DNA of 64,000 nucleotides from Sphingomonas sp. Ag1 (GCF_000980895.1 NZ_LAZX01000080.1:1-64000); one strand, 5' to 3'; shown: positions 46,656 through 56,135, numbered from the stretch's first letter. The notes: generated from the letters alone by a model not told the origin. Translations and numbers: made by a program.

Positions 46656-46688
46656 GAGCCCTCGGGATCATCCCGGGGGCTCTTCTTT
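46656..46688 (+). terminator. Intrinsic terminator after GPH transporter
   Basis: A 12-bp stem (46656-46667 with 46671-46682, one T-G wobble), 3-base loop, then TTCTTT. Confidence 0.85.
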
Positions 46689-46778
46689 CTGCGTCGAATC
46701 CAATCGGAGTAAATGCAGGCGGAAACGGCGGTTTTTCAGCCTGCGGAAGCGTGAGAAGCGGCGGGCGGCCGCCGCCGG

Positions 46779-46786
46779 ATGGTTAA
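46779..46786 (-). promoter_or_regulatory. CtrA half-site upstream of the CHAP gene
   Basis: ATGGTTAA, the reverse complement of TTAACCAT, in the otherwise empty 288-bp gap before the CHAP gene, about 130 bases upstream of its GTG start. Suggests cell-cycle control of a wall-related protein. Motif only. Confidence 0.45.
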
Positions 46787-46917
46787 AATACGGGTAGTTT
46801 TGCTGTTCGTCGGCGCCGCAACACCGTTCATCGGAATTGGTTCCCGCAACTATTGGTATTCAGCGGAACCCCCCGTAGCTGGACTGCAACGAACGTCGGT
46901 TTGGCCGGGGGGTCGCA

Positions 46918-47496
46918 GTGAATTTCAAGTCTTTGACGGCGCGTTTGGCGCTGGTGGTGTCGTGCGGCCTGATGACCGCGACCGCAGCCAATGCACAGTT
47001 CTGGCAGTGCGCACCTTACGCCCGTGAGATCTCTGGCATTCAGATTCACGGCAACGCCAATACCTGGTGGGGCCAGGCTGCCGGTCGCTACGAGCGCGGC
47101 AATACGCCCAAGGTCGGCGCGGTGCTTTCCTTCCAGTCGACCCGCCGCATGCGCGTCGGCCATGTCGCGATGGTCAGCCAGGTCGTCAGCGATCGCGAAG
47201 TGCGCCTGACCCACGCCAATTGGTCGCGCCGTGGCAAGATCGAGCGCGATGTGCGCGCGATCGACGTGTCCCCGGCCGGTGACTGGAGCATGGTCAAGGT
47301 GTGGTATGCGCCCAATGGCGGCCTTGGCACGTCCGACTATCCGACCAACGGCTTCATCTATGCCGATGGCGTTGCCGGTGCGCCGGTGATCCAGGCCGGC
47401 AAGGGCGAGGGTGCCGACGAGACGCGGCTGGCCAATCTGGCGATCGCATCGGCCGCATCGGTGCCGGTCAGCGGCGGCGTTTCGGTTTCGGACTGA
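46918..47496 (+). CDS. Secreted CHAP-domain protein (putative peptidoglycan amidase)
   Basis: A 192-aa exported protein: signal peptide (about 1-26, ...ATAANAQ) then a CHAP domain with the nucleophilic Cys in FWQCAPYAREISG and His in RVGHVAMV, followed by THANW. CHAP enzymes cleave peptidoglycan cross-bridges or stems by amidase/endopeptidase action; bacterial housekeeping members help cell separation. Initiates at GTG 46918. A CtrA half-site in the upstream gap supports a division-linked role. The C-terminal 60 residues are of unknown purpose. Confidence 0.87.
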   Translation: MNFKSLTARLALVVSCGLMTATAANAQFWQCAPYAREISGIQIHGNANTWWGQAAGRYERGNTPKVGAVLSFQSTRRMRVGHVAMVSQVVSDREVRLTHANWSRRGKIERDVRAIDVSPAGDWSMVKVWYAPNGGLGTSDYPTNGFIYADGVAGAPVIQAGKGEGADETRLANLAIASAASVPVSGGVSVSD

Positions 47497-47503
47497 TCCC
47501 GGG

Positions 47504-47521
47504 CGGGCGCCAGAGCGCCCG
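47504..47521. terminator. Hairpin between CHAP gene and msrB
   Basis: Perfect 7-bp GC stem (47504-47510 with 47515-47521) with a 4-base loop between convergent genes, followed by only a short TTCC. A weak terminator at best. Confidence 0.45.
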
Positions 47522-47544
47522 TTCCTGACCGCCTGCGGCGCCTA

Positions 47545-48036
47545 TCAGGCGGCGCGAAACTGTAGCGCGACCCCGTTCATGCAATAGCGCTTCCCCGTCG
47601 GCGGCGGGCCATCGTCGAAGACGTGACCAAGGTGGCCGCCGCAGCGGGCGCAATGCACCTCCGTCCGCGGGATGCCGAGCGAGAAATCCCGCCGCGTTCC
47701 CACCGCATGGCGCAGCGGCGCATAGAAGCTGGGCCAGCCGGTGCCGCTGTCGAATTTGGTGCGCGAGGAAAACAGCGGCTGGCCACAACCCCCACAACGA
47801 AAGATCCCGGGGCGCTTCTCGCGATCCAGCGGGCTGGAGAAGGGGCGCTCGGTCGCCTCCTGCCGCAGCACGCGATAGGCCGCGGGCGACAGGCGCTGGC
47901 GCCATTGTTCGTCGCTGAAGCGGACGGGGAAGCTTTCCGCGGCGGCGGGTGAGGCGCGGCAGGCGCCGAGTGCCGTTGCCGCGGCTCCCGCGCCGAGCAC
48001 AGCCAGCATCTGCCGTCGATCGAGCGTCTGCCACAT
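47545..48036 (-). CDS. msrB: Peptide-methionine (R)-S-oxide reductase MsrB, exported
   Basis: A 163-aa MsrB that reduces methionine-R-sulfoxide in proteins. Catalytic Cys152 is in RYCMNG; the zinc-binding CxxC pairs are CGGC (81-84) and CARC (129-132), with GHLGHVFDDGP between zinc site and catalytic loop. The N-terminus has an unusual exported form: DRRQML followed by a hydrophobic stretch resembles a Tat signal, and LGAC fits a lipobox, so it may be a Tat-exported lipoprotein acting in the periplasm. Convergent with the CHAP gene. Confidence 0.9.
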   Translation of the reverse strand: MWQTLDRRQMLAVLGAGAAATALGACRASPAAAESFPVRFSDEQWRQRLSPAAYRVLRQEATERPFSSPLDREKRPGIFRCGGCGQPLFSSRTKFDSGTGWPSFYAPLRHAVGTRRDFSLGIPRTEVHCARCGGHLGHVFDDGPPPTGKRYCMNGVALQFRAA

Positions 48037-48241
48037 GGGTTTCGATATAGTGCGGGCAGGCGCGGCATCACAGGGGCTGGGAAGCGCGCGTCCAGCGTCA
48101 GGTGATCGGGCGAGGAGCCCAGGTGCCGGCGTTACTGGAATGCTGGCGGGTGCCTGTTTCGCTGCCACGATGCCCGACGGCCGGGGTGCGCGCTGATCCG
48201 GGGGACCACAGCTACTCGTCCGCAACGCCCTGGCATGGTAG

Positions 48242-49510
48242 ATGTCGGCCATGCTGGATCCGTTGTCCCCGTCTGCCCTGATCGCCGACCTCGCCACCAA
48301 AGCGCGCGCGGCGCAGCGCGTGCTGTCGCGCACCAGCACGGAGGAGCGGCGCGCCGGCGTGCGTCAGGTCGGGCAGGCGCTGCGAGCGGCGTCCGAAGAC
48401 ATTCTGCACGCCAATCGACAGGACGTTGCGCGAGCGGAGGCGGCGGGGCTGTCGGGGGCGATGCTGGATCGTCTGCGGCTGGACCCGGCGCGGGTCGCGG
48501 CGATGGCGGATGCGGTCGAAGCGGTGGCCGGGCTACCCGATCCCGTCGGCCAGATCATCGACACGGCAACGCGCCCCAACGGGCTGCGCCTGTCGCGCGT
48601 GCGCGTACCGATCGGGGTGATCGGCATCATCTACGAAAGCCGGCCCAACGTGACCGCCGATGCCGCCGCGCTGTGCGTGATGTCGGGCAATGCCGTGCTG
48701 CTGCGCGGGGGATCGGAGGCGCGTGACAGCAATGCCGCGATCCATCAGGCCTTCTGCGAGGGGCTGGCGGCGGGCGGTCTGCCGGCCGATGCGGTGCAGC
48801 GTGTCGCCACGACCGATCGCGCGGCGGTGGGCGCGATGCTGGCGGCGGACGGGTTGATCGACATGATCGTGCCGCGCGGCGGAAAAAGCCTGGTCGCACG
48901 CGTCCAGGCGGAGGCGCGGGTGCCGGTTCTGGCGCATCTCGACGGGATCAACCACCTGTTCATCCACCGATCCGCTGATCCGGTGATGGCAACCCGGATC
49001 GTGGTCGATGCGAAGATGCGGCGCACCGGCATTTGCGGGGCGACCGAGACGTTGCTGATCGACGCTGGCTACCCCGAGCCGGGTGCGCTGATCGCCGCGC
49101 TGGCGGCGGCGGGGTGCGAGGTGCGGGGCGACGAGCGGATCGCGTCGGTTGCCGATGTTGTCCCGGCGACCGAGGAGGATTGGGACACCGAATATCTCGA
49201 CGCGATCTGTTCGGTCGCGATGGTCGATGGGCTTGAGGGCGCGCTGGCGCATATCGCCCGGCACAGTTCGCACCATACCGATGCGATCGTCGCGTCGGAC
49301 GAGGCGGTGGCAGAGCAGTTCCTGGCCGAAGTCGACTCCGCGATCGTGCTGTGGAATGCGTCGACGCAGTTCGCCGACGGCGGCGAGTTCGGGCTGGGCG
49401 CCGAGATCGGCATCGCGACCGGCCGGCTTCATGCGCGCGGGCCGGTCGCGCTGGAGGGGCTGACGACCTACAAATGGGTCGGCGTGGGGACGGGGCAGGT
49501 GCGCGGCTGA
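48242..49510 (+). CDS. proA: Gamma-glutamyl phosphate reductase
   Basis: A 422-aa enzyme of proline biosynthesis reducing gamma-glutamyl phosphate to glutamate semialdehyde with NADPH. Aldehyde-dehydrogenase fold; catalytic Cys265 in RRTGICGATE, nucleotide loop PRGGKSLV, and the family strings GVIGIIYESRPNVT and LRGGSEA. C-terminal GPVALEGLTTYKWVGVGTGQ is diagnostic. Divergent from msrB; proB is not adjacent in this window. Confidence 0.95.
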   Translation: MSAMLDPLSPSALIADLATKARAAQRVLSRTSTEERRAGVRQVGQALRAASEDILHANRQDVARAEAAGLSGAMLDRLRLDPARVAAMADAVEAVAGLPDPVGQIIDTATRPNGLRLSRVRVPIGVIGIIYESRPNVTADAAALCVMSGNAVLLRGGSEARDSNAAIHQAFCEGLAAGGLPADAVQRVATTDRAAVGAMLAADGLIDMIVPRGGKSLVARVQAEARVPVLAHLDGINHLFIHRSADPVMATRIVVDAKMRRTGICGATETLLIDAGYPEPGALIAALAAAGCEVRGDERIASVADVVPATEEDWDTEYLDAICSVAMVDGLEGALAHIARHSSHHTDAIVASDEAVAEQFLAEVDSAIVLWNASTQFADGGEFGLGAEIGIATGRLHARGPVALEGLTTYKWVGVGTGQVRG

Positions 49511-49513
49511 ACG

Positions 49514-50791
49514 TCAGCGCCCGCCGATCCAGCGGAAGAAGCGCGGCACCGGCGCGTTGCGGCTCATCCAGGCGCTATATTCCTGATAGGCGGGGTCGGC
49601 CGACAGGTGCCGCTCCTCCGTCCGGGCACGCCAGTAATAGACGCCGCTGACCGCCGCGAGGATCAGCGTGGCACGCGCCGCGTCGGCCAGCGAGCCGGTC
49701 GAGAGCAGCGGGATCGTCGAGACCCACCAGAACAGGTTTTTGGTCAGATAGGCCGGGTGGCGTGACCAGGCGTAGGGACCATGCGTCAGGATGCCGCGGT
49801 GCGTCAGGTTGGAGAAGCGCAGGCCGAAGGCGACCGTCGCCCAGGCGTAGATGCCGGTGAGCAGCACCAGCAGCGCGCCGACGAGCGCGAGCAGGACGGG
49901 ATATCCCTGAAGCCAATAGGTCCAGTCGGCGGTGCCCGGGTGATAATCGAGCGGGCCGCCGGCATCCATGAGGATGAAGGGGGGATAGCAGATCAGCGCC
50001 GCGGCCCAGCCGGCGGCGTAGGGATTCGCGCTGCGGATATGCGCGTCGAGCGGCCGCATGGTGAGGATGTAGCCCACCGTCGCGAATGCCACGTCGATCA
50101 CGAACATGAAGGTGATGAGCCAATTGGCGAGGCGCACCGGATCCGCGAGGATGCCGAAGGTCGGCGTCTGGATGAACTCGGCAAAACCGGGCGGGACGAT
50201 GGCGAGCATGAACGCCAGGAAAAAGGCCTTCACCCCCCAGGCGCGCAGGTGGCCGTAGATCACGTCCGGTTCCGGCCGGGCAGTGTTGGTGAGCCATGCG
50301 CCGAGCGCCCAGGCGCCATCGCGTGGCTCGACCAGATAGCGGTCGAGCCACAGGACATAGGGTATCGACAGCAGGAAGAGGGCGGGGGCGGCGGTGCCGA
50401 GGCACCACATGGCGAAGGCGAAATTGCCCTCCCAGTAGAACCGGCAGGTCGCGTAGATGAGCGCGATGCCCGCCCAGGTCGCCCACAGGCCGGCGAGTTT
50501 GACGAGGCTGACATCGATGGTGTCGCGCCACGGCCGCGCCGCTGCCCAGTCGATCCCGGTCGACGAACGGCGATGGACCTTGTCGACGAAGATCGACCAG
50601 ACGATCATCGGGATGCCGCAGGCGAGCAGGTTGACCAGCGCGGCATAAGGCCCGTCCATGCCGTAGGCGCGGGCAATCGCGATCCAGACGATCACCCCGG
50701 CGAGCCCGGCAAGCCCGACGCCATGCGACACGGCGGACGCCGGGCGGGGCTCGGCGCGGCCGGCAGCGGCAACGATGGAATCGGCGATCAT
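49514..50791 (-). CDS. ICMT-like integral membrane methyltransferase family protein
   Basis: A 425-aa polytopic membrane protein with about ten helices. The C-terminal 100 residues hold the isoprenylcysteine carboxyl methyltransferase-type SAM-binding signature: THGPYAWSRHPAYLTKNLFWW followed by EERHLSADPAYQEYSAWMSR. The large N-terminal membrane part is longer than in eukaryotic ICMT. Bacteria lack prenylated CaaX proteins, so the substrate must be something else, perhaps a lipid or isoprenoid. Start at 50791 (MIADSIV) favoured; an ATG 51 bases upstream (50826) is possible. Convergent with proA. Confidence 0.8.
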   Translation of the reverse strand: MIADSIVAAAGRAEPRPASAVSHGVGLAGLAGVIVWIAIARAYGMDGPYAALVNLLACGIPMIVWSIFVDKVHRRSSTGIDWAAARPWRDTIDVSLVKLAGLWATWAGIALIYATCRFYWEGNFAFAMWCLGTAAPALFLLSIPYVLWLDRYLVEPRDGAWALGAWLTNTARPEPDVIYGHLRAWGVKAFFLAFMLAIVPPGFAEFIQTPTFGILADPVRLANWLITFMFVIDVAFATVGYILTMRPLDAHIRSANPYAAGWAAALICYPPFILMDAGGPLDYHPGTADWTYWLQGYPVLLALVGALLVLLTGIYAWATVAFGLRFSNLTHRGILTHGPYAWSRHPAYLTKNLFWWVSTIPLLSTGSLADAARATLILAAVSGVYYWRARTEERHLSADPAYQEYSAWMSRNAPVPRFFRWIGGR

Positions 50792-50875
50792 GCCACCACA
50801 ATAGCGCAACAATGGTAAGCGGCGCATGAAGGAAGGCCCTCGCGCGATGGAGCGGGGGCGACTACATCGCGCACC

Positions 50876-51358
50876 ATGTATCAGTTCGACATTGCAGCCG
50901 GCGACAAGGCCGAGCTTTACCGTGACATCCTGTCGGCGCTGGACGCGCTGACCGCCGACGAGCCGGACGCGATCGCCAACATGGCCAATGCCGCGGCGCT
51001 GCTGTGGCAATATCTGCCCGACCTGAACTGGTCCGGCTTCTACCGCATGGTGGACGACACGCTGGTGCTGGGGCCGTTCCAGGGCAAGCCGGCGTGCATT
51101 CGTATCGCGGTCGGCGCGGGGGTGTGCGGCGCCGCGGCGGCGACGCGCGAGACCCAGCTGGTGGCCGATGTTCACGCCTTCCCGGGCCATATCGCCTGTG
51201 ATGCGGCAAGCGCGTCAGAACTGGTGGTCCCGATTATTCATGAGGGCCGACTGGTCGGCGTGCTTGACCTCGACAGCCCCATTCCCGGGCGGTTCGACGC
51301 GCAGGATGCGCGAGGGTGCGAGGCGATCGTCGCGTTACTGGCGCCGCGGATCGCCTGA
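50876..51358 (+). CDS. msrC: Free methionine-(R)-sulfoxide reductase (GAF domain)
   Basis: A 160-aa single-GAF-domain protein of the fRMsr family that reduces free methionine-R-sulfoxide. The three functional cysteines are at 74, 84 and 108 (KPACIRI, GAGVCGAAA, GHIACDAAS), with the same spacing as E. coli 84/94/118; WSGFYR and LGPFQGKPAC are diagnostic. Cytoplasmic. Together with the exported msrB nearby this places two R-sulfoxide repair enzymes within 4 kb, although in different transcripts. Confidence 0.93.
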   Translation: MYQFDIAAGDKAELYRDILSALDALTADEPDAIANMANAAALLWQYLPDLNWSGFYRMVDDTLVLGPFQGKPACIRIAVGAGVCGAAAATRETQLVADVHAFPGHIACDAASASELVVPIIHEGRLVGVLDLDSPIPGRFDAQDARGCEAIVALLAPRIA

Positions 51359-51510
51359 GACGAACGATGGTCGCGCCACGGTACCTGTTCCGGATGCATC
51401 ATTCCGGGACATTGGCCATTGTGGCTAGTCCTTATCCATTTTGATATCATTCTTCCTGACGAGCGTCGGCAGTTGCCTTGCCGGTTGAATGAGTTCTGGG
51501 AGAATGGACG

Positions 51511-52551
51511 ATGCGCGCACTCTTGGCGACGGCGGCGATCCTGTCGATCGCGACGAGCGCGGCGGCTGGCAGTCCCGATCGCCCCGACCTGCGCGCCGCC
51601 GCCGCCGAGCGACCGAGCGGCCCGCGTGTGCCGCCGCCCCCGGGAAGCCGCCGCTCGGCCGAGGCGCGGCGTGATGCCAGCGCGTCGCAGGCCGCGGTCA
51701 CGTCACCGTCGCGCTGGGGCGAGCGGTCCGAGGGACGCTGGTGGGCCGGGCATCGCGCGCCGGGTGGCTGGGACGCTTATCGCCGGCCGCTGCGGGGCTG
51801 GGCCTTGCCGACCTATTGGCTGTCGCCCGATTGGCGGGTGAACGACTGGGCCACCTATGGCTTGCCGCGGCCGCCGGAGGGCTATGTCTGGTCGCGTTAT
51901 TATGACGACGCGGTGATGATCGATGCGCGCGGATCGGTGCACGACACGATCGGCGGCGTCGATTGGGACCAGTTTGACGATGTGCTGGTCGATTATGCCG
52001 ATGTCGGCGCGATGCCGGGATATGACCGATTGGCCTATGCCGCCCCGCCACCGCCACCGCCACCGACCCGGCCGTCGTCGTCGCAGGGTGCGCCCTATGA
52101 TGCACCGCGCCGAGCGGCAGCGCGCACACCCGAACCCGCCCCGGCGCAACGGACGGTCACGAGCGTTGGCGCAGGGCAGGTCGCGGGCACTGGTCAGCCT
52201 GCGGCACCCTATCGCGCGCCGGCGCCCCGCTACGGCGCGGACTATCCGGTTCCGGGAGCAGGCTATTCGGCGGCGACCGGTGGCTATCCTCCGGCCGTGG
52301 CAACGCGTGCGCCGGCCTCTTCGCCGGCAGCCGCTCCGCCCCCCGTGCAGCAGGTAACGGGTGCGGCGCCCGTCGTGGTGACGGCGGCACCGGGCACGCG
52401 GGTGCTCAGCACGACCACCACGACGCCGACGCCCGGCTATTATGCCAACGGCTATTATTATCCGGGGACGAGCATCACGACGATCACGGTGCAGGGGCAG
52501 CCGGTGACGACGACGACCACCACCACGTCGCCAAGCCAGGGGCGCCGCTGA
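51511..52551 (+). CDS. RcnB-family secreted protein with Pro/Ala/Thr-rich tail
   Basis: A 346-aa exported protein: signal peptide (about 1-20), a Pro-rich linker, an RcnB-like module (about 80-150: [57 protein letters not shown]), a PPPPPPP stretch near 180, and a low-complexity Pro/Ala/Thr tail ending in a run of Thr. The central module is the better-known type in which RcnB follows a linker. Function unknown; possibly metal or envelope homeostasis. Not linked to neighbours. Confidence 0.83.
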   Translation: MRALLATAAILSIATSAAAGSPDRPDLRAAAAERPSGPRVPPPPGSRRSAEARRDASASQAAVTSPSRWGERSEGRWWAGHRAPGGWDAYRRPLRGWALPTYWLSPDWRVNDWATYGLPRPPEGYVWSRYYDDAVMIDARGSVHDTIGGVDWDQFDDVLVDYADVGAMPGYDRLAYAAPPPPPPPTRPSSSQGAPYDAPRRAAARTPEPAPAQRTVTSVGAGQVAGTGQPAAPYRAPAPRYGADYPVPGAGYSAATGGYPPAVATRAPASSPAAAPPPVQQVTGAAPVVVTAAPGTRVLSTTTTTPTPGYYANGYYYPGTSITTITVQGQPVTTTTTTTSPSQGRR

Positions 52552-52597
52552 GATTGACGCCCGCGCCGCCGCGTCTCGCAGGGGCGACGCGGGTGGA

Positions 52598-53050
52598 TCA
52601 GCTCAGCCGGTCGATTGCCTCGCGATCGAGGTTGCCGGGGATGATCATCAGCGGTACCGGCAGCGTGCCGGCCTGACCTGCGAAGTGGGTGACGAGCGGT
52701 CCGGGCGGCCCGTCGGCGGCCGCGCCAAGCACCAGCGCGGCGACTTCGCGATTGGCGGCCAGCATCTCCCGGATGATCTTGGGACCATCGCCCTGCCGCA
52801 CGGTAATGGAGGGGCGAAGGCCCGATTCCTCCAGCAAGGTACCGGCGGCCTTGGCCACCAGCCCCTCGGCATGGCGGCGGGCCTCATCCTCGATCGTGGC
52901 CTGCACGCCGCCAAAGGCGATGAACTCCTGCTGTTCGACGAGGGCGAGGATTTCCACGCCGCCGCCGGTCTTCACGGCGCGCCGGGCGGAGAAGCGAAGC
53001 GCGATCTCTGCCTCCGGGGTTTCATCAATCACGGTCAGATAGATGCGCAT
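52598..53050 (-). CDS. Universal stress protein (UspA family)
   Basis: A 150-aa single-domain Usp protein. Starts [25 protein letters not shown], with the ATP-binding-type element [30 protein letters not shown] at the C-terminus, though the canonical GxxGx9GS(T/V) is only partly kept, so nucleotide binding is uncertain. Start at 53050 chosen over 53080. Divergent from the pyruvate dehydrogenase E2 gene. Confidence 0.87.
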   Translation of the reverse strand: MRIYLTVIDETPEAEIALRFSARRAVKTGGGVEILALVEQQEFIAFGGVQATIEDEARRHAEGLVAKAAGTLLEESGLRPSITVRQGDGPKIIREMLAANREVAALVLGAAADGPPGPLVTHFAGQAGTLPVPLMIIPGNLDREAIDRLS

Positions 53051-53158
53051 TATATTGTCTTCGCCCCTGTAAGGCGTCACTTATCCGCCTGCGGGGTTGA
53101 CCGCGCAAGGCCTCGGCGCAAGAGACGGGCGCCCCGCCAGGAACCGCTGAGGACCTTC

Positions 53159-54511
53159 ATGTCGATCGAGATCAAAATGCCCGCGCTGTCCCCCACGATG
53201 GAGGAAGGCACGCTGGCGAAATGGCTGGTGAAGGAGGGCGACTCCGTCAAGGCGGGCGACCTCATGGCCGAAATCGAGACCGACAAGGCGACGATGGAGT
53301 TCGAGGCCGTCGACGAGGGCGTCGTCGGCAAGCTGGTGGTTCCCGAGGGTACCGATGGCGTGAAGGTCGGCACGGTCATCATGCTGCTCGACGGTGAGGG
53401 CGAGGAAAGCGCGCCGGCGAAGAAGGACGCTGCCGCCGAGACCGCCGCCCCGGCGCCGAAGAAGGAGCAGGTCGACGCACCGGTCGATCGCGAAACCGGC
53501 GAGAAGGTGTCCGCAGAAAACCCCGAGAACAAGCGGCCGGCCGCTGAGGCCCAGGCTCCGGTCCAGGCATCAGCACAGCCGCAGGCCGCTGCCGCGCCGC
53601 GCCGCGATGGCGAGCGCGTGAAGGCCAGCCCACTGGCGCGCCGCATCGCCGCCGAGAAGGGCGTGGACCTGGCGACGTTGGCGGGATCGGGGCCGAACGG
53701 CCGGATCGTAAAGGCCGATGTGGAAGGCGCGCAGCCGGCGGCCGCGGCTGCGCCTTCGCAGGCCGCCAGCGCGCCAACCGCCGCGCCGGCCGCTGCACCT
53801 GCCCCGGCCCAGATCCCCGACATCCCGCATGAGACGACCAAGCTCAGCAACATGCGCAAGACGATTGCGCGCCGCCTGACCGAGTCGAAGCAGCAGGTGC
53901 CGCACATCTACCTCACCGTGGACGTGCGCCTCGACAAGCTGCTGAAGCTGCGGGCCGAGCTGAACGAGAGCCTGGGCGCGCGCGGCGTGAAGCTGTCGGT
54001 CAACGACCTGATGATCAAGGCCCTGGCCGCGGCGCTGGTGCAGGTGCCCAAGTGCAACGTGATGTACACCCCGAACGAGCTGGTCACGTTCAAGCGCGCC
54101 GACATCTCGGTCGCGGTGTCGACGCCGGAAGGGCTGATCACACCGGTGATCACCGAGGCCGATACCGCGTCGCTGTCGTCGATCTCCACCCGGATGAAGG
54201 ATCTGGCCGCGCGTGCGCGCGACAAGAAGCTGAAGCCGGAGGAATTCACCGGCGGCACCGCGTCACTGAGCAACATGGGCATGTACGGGATCAAGCAGTT
54301 CGAGGCGGTGATTAATCCGCCTCAGGGCATGATCCTGGCGGTGGGTGCGGGCGAGAAGCGCCCGTACATCATCGACGACGCACTGGGCATCGCGACCGTG
54401 ATGAGCGCGACCGGCAGCTTCGACCATCGTGCGATCGATGGTTCGGATGGTGCCGAACTGATGCAGGCGTTCAAGGCGCTGTGCGAAAACCCGCTGGGCA
54501 TGCTGGCCTGA
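53159..54511 (+). CDS. pdhC: Pyruvate dehydrogenase complex E2, dihydrolipoamide acetyltransferase
   Basis: A 450-aa E2 core subunit of the pyruvate dehydrogenase complex. One lipoyl domain (about 1-78) with lipoylated Lys43 in [10 protein letters not shown], an Ala/Pro-rich linker, the E3/E1-binding domain (about 158-195: [15 protein letters not shown]), a second Ala/Pro linker and the catalytic domain with His423 and Asp427 in DHRAIDG. The alphaproteobacterial order pdhA-pdhB-pdhC is broken here: the E1 genes are not next to it. ATG at 53159 follows GAGGACC. A 65-aa ORF and lpd follow directly. Confidence 0.95.
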   Translation: MSIEIKMPALSPTMEEGTLAKWLVKEGDSVKAGDLMAEIETDKATMEFEAVDEGVVGKLVVPEGTDGVKVGTVIMLLDGEGEESAPAKKDAAAETAAPAPKKEQVDAPVDRETGEKVSAENPENKRPAAEAQAPVQASAQPQAAAAPRRDGERVKASPLARRIAAEKGVDLATLAGSGPNGRIVKADVEGAQPAAAAAPSQAASAPTAAPAAAPAPAQIPDIPHETTKLSNMRKTIARRLTESKQQVPHIYLTVDVRLDKLLKLRAELNESLGARGVKLSVNDLMIKALAAALVQVPKCNVMYTPNELVTFKRADISVAVSTPEGLITPVITEADTASLSSISTRMKDLAARARDKKLKPEEFTGGTASLSNMGMYGIKQFEAVINPPQGMILAVGAGEKRPYIIDDALGIATVMSATGSFDHRAIDGSDGAELMQAFKALCENPLGMLA

Positions 54512-54512
54512 G

Positions 54513-54710
54513 ATGAACCGCGCGGCGGCCGTCGAGCTGATCTATCTGGCGATCGCGCTGGTGGCGACGCAGGCGGTCTTTCGCGCGGCGATCTGGTCCT
54601 ATCCGCAGGGCGCCGACTCGCTGGAGCCGGTGAGCTGGGCGGTGATGCTGGCATTGCTGGCGATGAGCGTGCCGGCGTTGATGAAAGCCGCGCGCAAACC
54701 AAGGAACTGA
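54513..54710 (+). CDS. Small two-helix membrane protein between E2 and E3 genes
   Basis: A 65-aa protein with two predicted membrane helices (VELIYLAIALVATQAVFRAAIWSY and SWAVMLALLAMSVPALMKAA) and a basic C-terminus. It begins one base after the E2 stop, and its own stop lies three bases before lpd, so it is expressed with the pyruvate dehydrogenase genes. I recognise no family. Whether it works with the complex or is a hitchhiker cannot be told. Confidence 0.65.
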   Translation: MNRAAAVELIYLAIALVATQAVFRAAIWSYPQGADSLEPVSWAVMLALLAMSVPALMKAARKPRN

Positions 54711-54713
54711 AAA

Positions 54714-56114
54714 GTGGCAGACACTTATGATCTCGTCGTCCTCGGCTCGGGGCCAGGCGGCTATGTCGCTGCGATCCGCGCCGCGCAGCTCGGGCTGAAG
54801 GTCGCGATCGTCGAGCGTGAACTGCTGGGTGGCATCTGCCTCAACTGGGGGTGCATCCCGACCAAGGCGCTGCTGCGGTCGGCCGAGGTGTTTCACCTGA
54901 TGGGCCATGCCAAGGATTATGGCCTGAAGGCGGAGGGCATCGTCGCTGACCTGGATGCGGTGGTGAAGCGGTCGCGCGGCGTTGCCAAGCAGCTCAACCA
55001 GGGCGTCACGCACCTGATGAAGAAGAACAAGATCGCGGTCTACATGGGCACGGGCAAGCTGACGGGGAAGAACAAGCTGACCGTCACCGCCGAGGACGGC
55101 AAGGCGACCGAGATCGGCTATAAGAACATCATCGTCGCCACCGGCGCGCGGGCGCGCGACCTGCCGTTCGCCATGGCCGATGGCAAGCGGATCTGGACCT
55201 ATCGCCACGCGATGACGCCGACCGAGATGCCCAGCAAGCTGCTGGTCATCGGATCGGGCGCGATCGGGATCGAGTTCGCCAGTTTCTACAACGACATGGG
55301 CGCGGACGTGACGGTCGTCGAGATGCTCGACCGGCTGGTGCCGGTCGAGGATGCGGACATTTCCGCGCATCTGGAAAAGTCGCTGAAGAAGCAGGGCATG
55401 ACGATCATGACCTCCGCCGGGGTCAGCGCGCTGGACGTCAGCGACAAGGGCGTGACTGCCAGGCTGAAGGACGCATCGGGCAAGGAAGTGACTGCCGAAT
55501 TCAGCCATGTGATCGTGGCGGTCGGGATCGTGCCGAATACCGCAGACATCGGCCTGAAGGAGTTGGGCGTCGAGATGGACGAGCGCGGCTTCCTGAAGAC
55601 CGATGCGATGTGCCGCACCAACGTTTCGGGCGTCTGGGCGATCGGCGACATCACCGCGCCGCCGTGGCTGGCGCACAAGGCGAGCCATGAGGGCGTGATC
55701 GCGGCAGAGGCGATCGCGGGCGGGCACCCGCATGCGATGGACCCGCGCAACATCCCGGGCTGCACCTATTGCCGGCCGCAGATCGCCAGCGTCGGGCTGA
55801 CCGAGGCGAAGGCGAAGGAGGCCGGCTATGAGGTGAAGGTTGGCAACTTCCCCTTCATCGGCAACGGCAAGGCGATCGCGCTGGGCGAGCCGGAAGGCTT
55901 CGTGAAGACGGTGTTCGATGCCAAGACCGGCGAACTGCTGGGCGCGCACATGATTGGCGCCGAAGTGACCGAGATGATCCAGGGCTACACGATTGGCAAG
56001 ACGATGGAGACGACCGAGGCGGAACTGATGGAGACGGTGTTCCCGCACCCGACGATCAGCGAGGCGATGCATGAATCGGTGCTGAGCGCCTACGGCCGCG
56101 CGCTGCACATCTGA
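54714..56114 (+). CDS. lpd: Dihydrolipoamide dehydrogenase (E3)
   Basis: A 466-aa FAD disulfide oxidoreductase that re-oxidises lipoamide in 2-oxoacid dehydrogenase complexes. FAD motif GSGPGGY at 11-17; redox Cys42 and Cys47 in GGICLNWGC; NAD motif GSGAIGIEFA; catalytic His445/Glu450 in HPTISEAMHE. Starts at GTG 54714. Downstream of pdhC and the small membrane ORF; a strong terminator ends the operon. Confidence 0.96.
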   Translation: MADTYDLVVLGSGPGGYVAAIRAAQLGLKVAIVERELLGGICLNWGCIPTKALLRSAEVFHLMGHAKDYGLKAEGIVADLDAVVKRSRGVAKQLNQGVTHLMKKNKIAVYMGTGKLTGKNKLTVTAEDGKATEIGYKNIIVATGARARDLPFAMADGKRIWTYRHAMTPTEMPSKLLVIGSGAIGIEFASFYNDMGADVTVVEMLDRLVPVEDADISAHLEKSLKKQGMTIMTSAGVSALDVSDKGVTARLKDASGKEVTAEFSHVIVAVGIVPNTADIGLKELGVEMDERGFLKTDAMCRTNVSGVWAIGDITAPPWLAHKASHEGVIAAEAIAGGHPHAMDPRNIPGCTYCRPQIASVGLTEAKAKEAGYEVKVGNFPFIGNGKAIALGEPEGFVKTVFDAKTGELLGAHMIGAEVTEMIQGYTIGKTMETTEAELMETVFPHPTISEAMHESVLSAYGRALHI

Positions 56115-56135
56115 TCGCCATCCCGGAATCGAAAA

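Larger units (their letters stand above)
46630..46917. promoter_or_regulatory. 288-bp gap before the CHAP gene
   Basis: Contains the GPH terminator at its left end and the CtrA half-site at 46779; the rest is AT-rich and likely holds the CHAP promoter. The short frame at 46779 is not convincing. Confidence 0.45.

Noticed and set aside
46779..47027. 82-codon frame overlapping the CHAP gene start
   Set aside because: Different frame from the CHAP signal peptide; no supporting motif, and it runs through the likely promoter.
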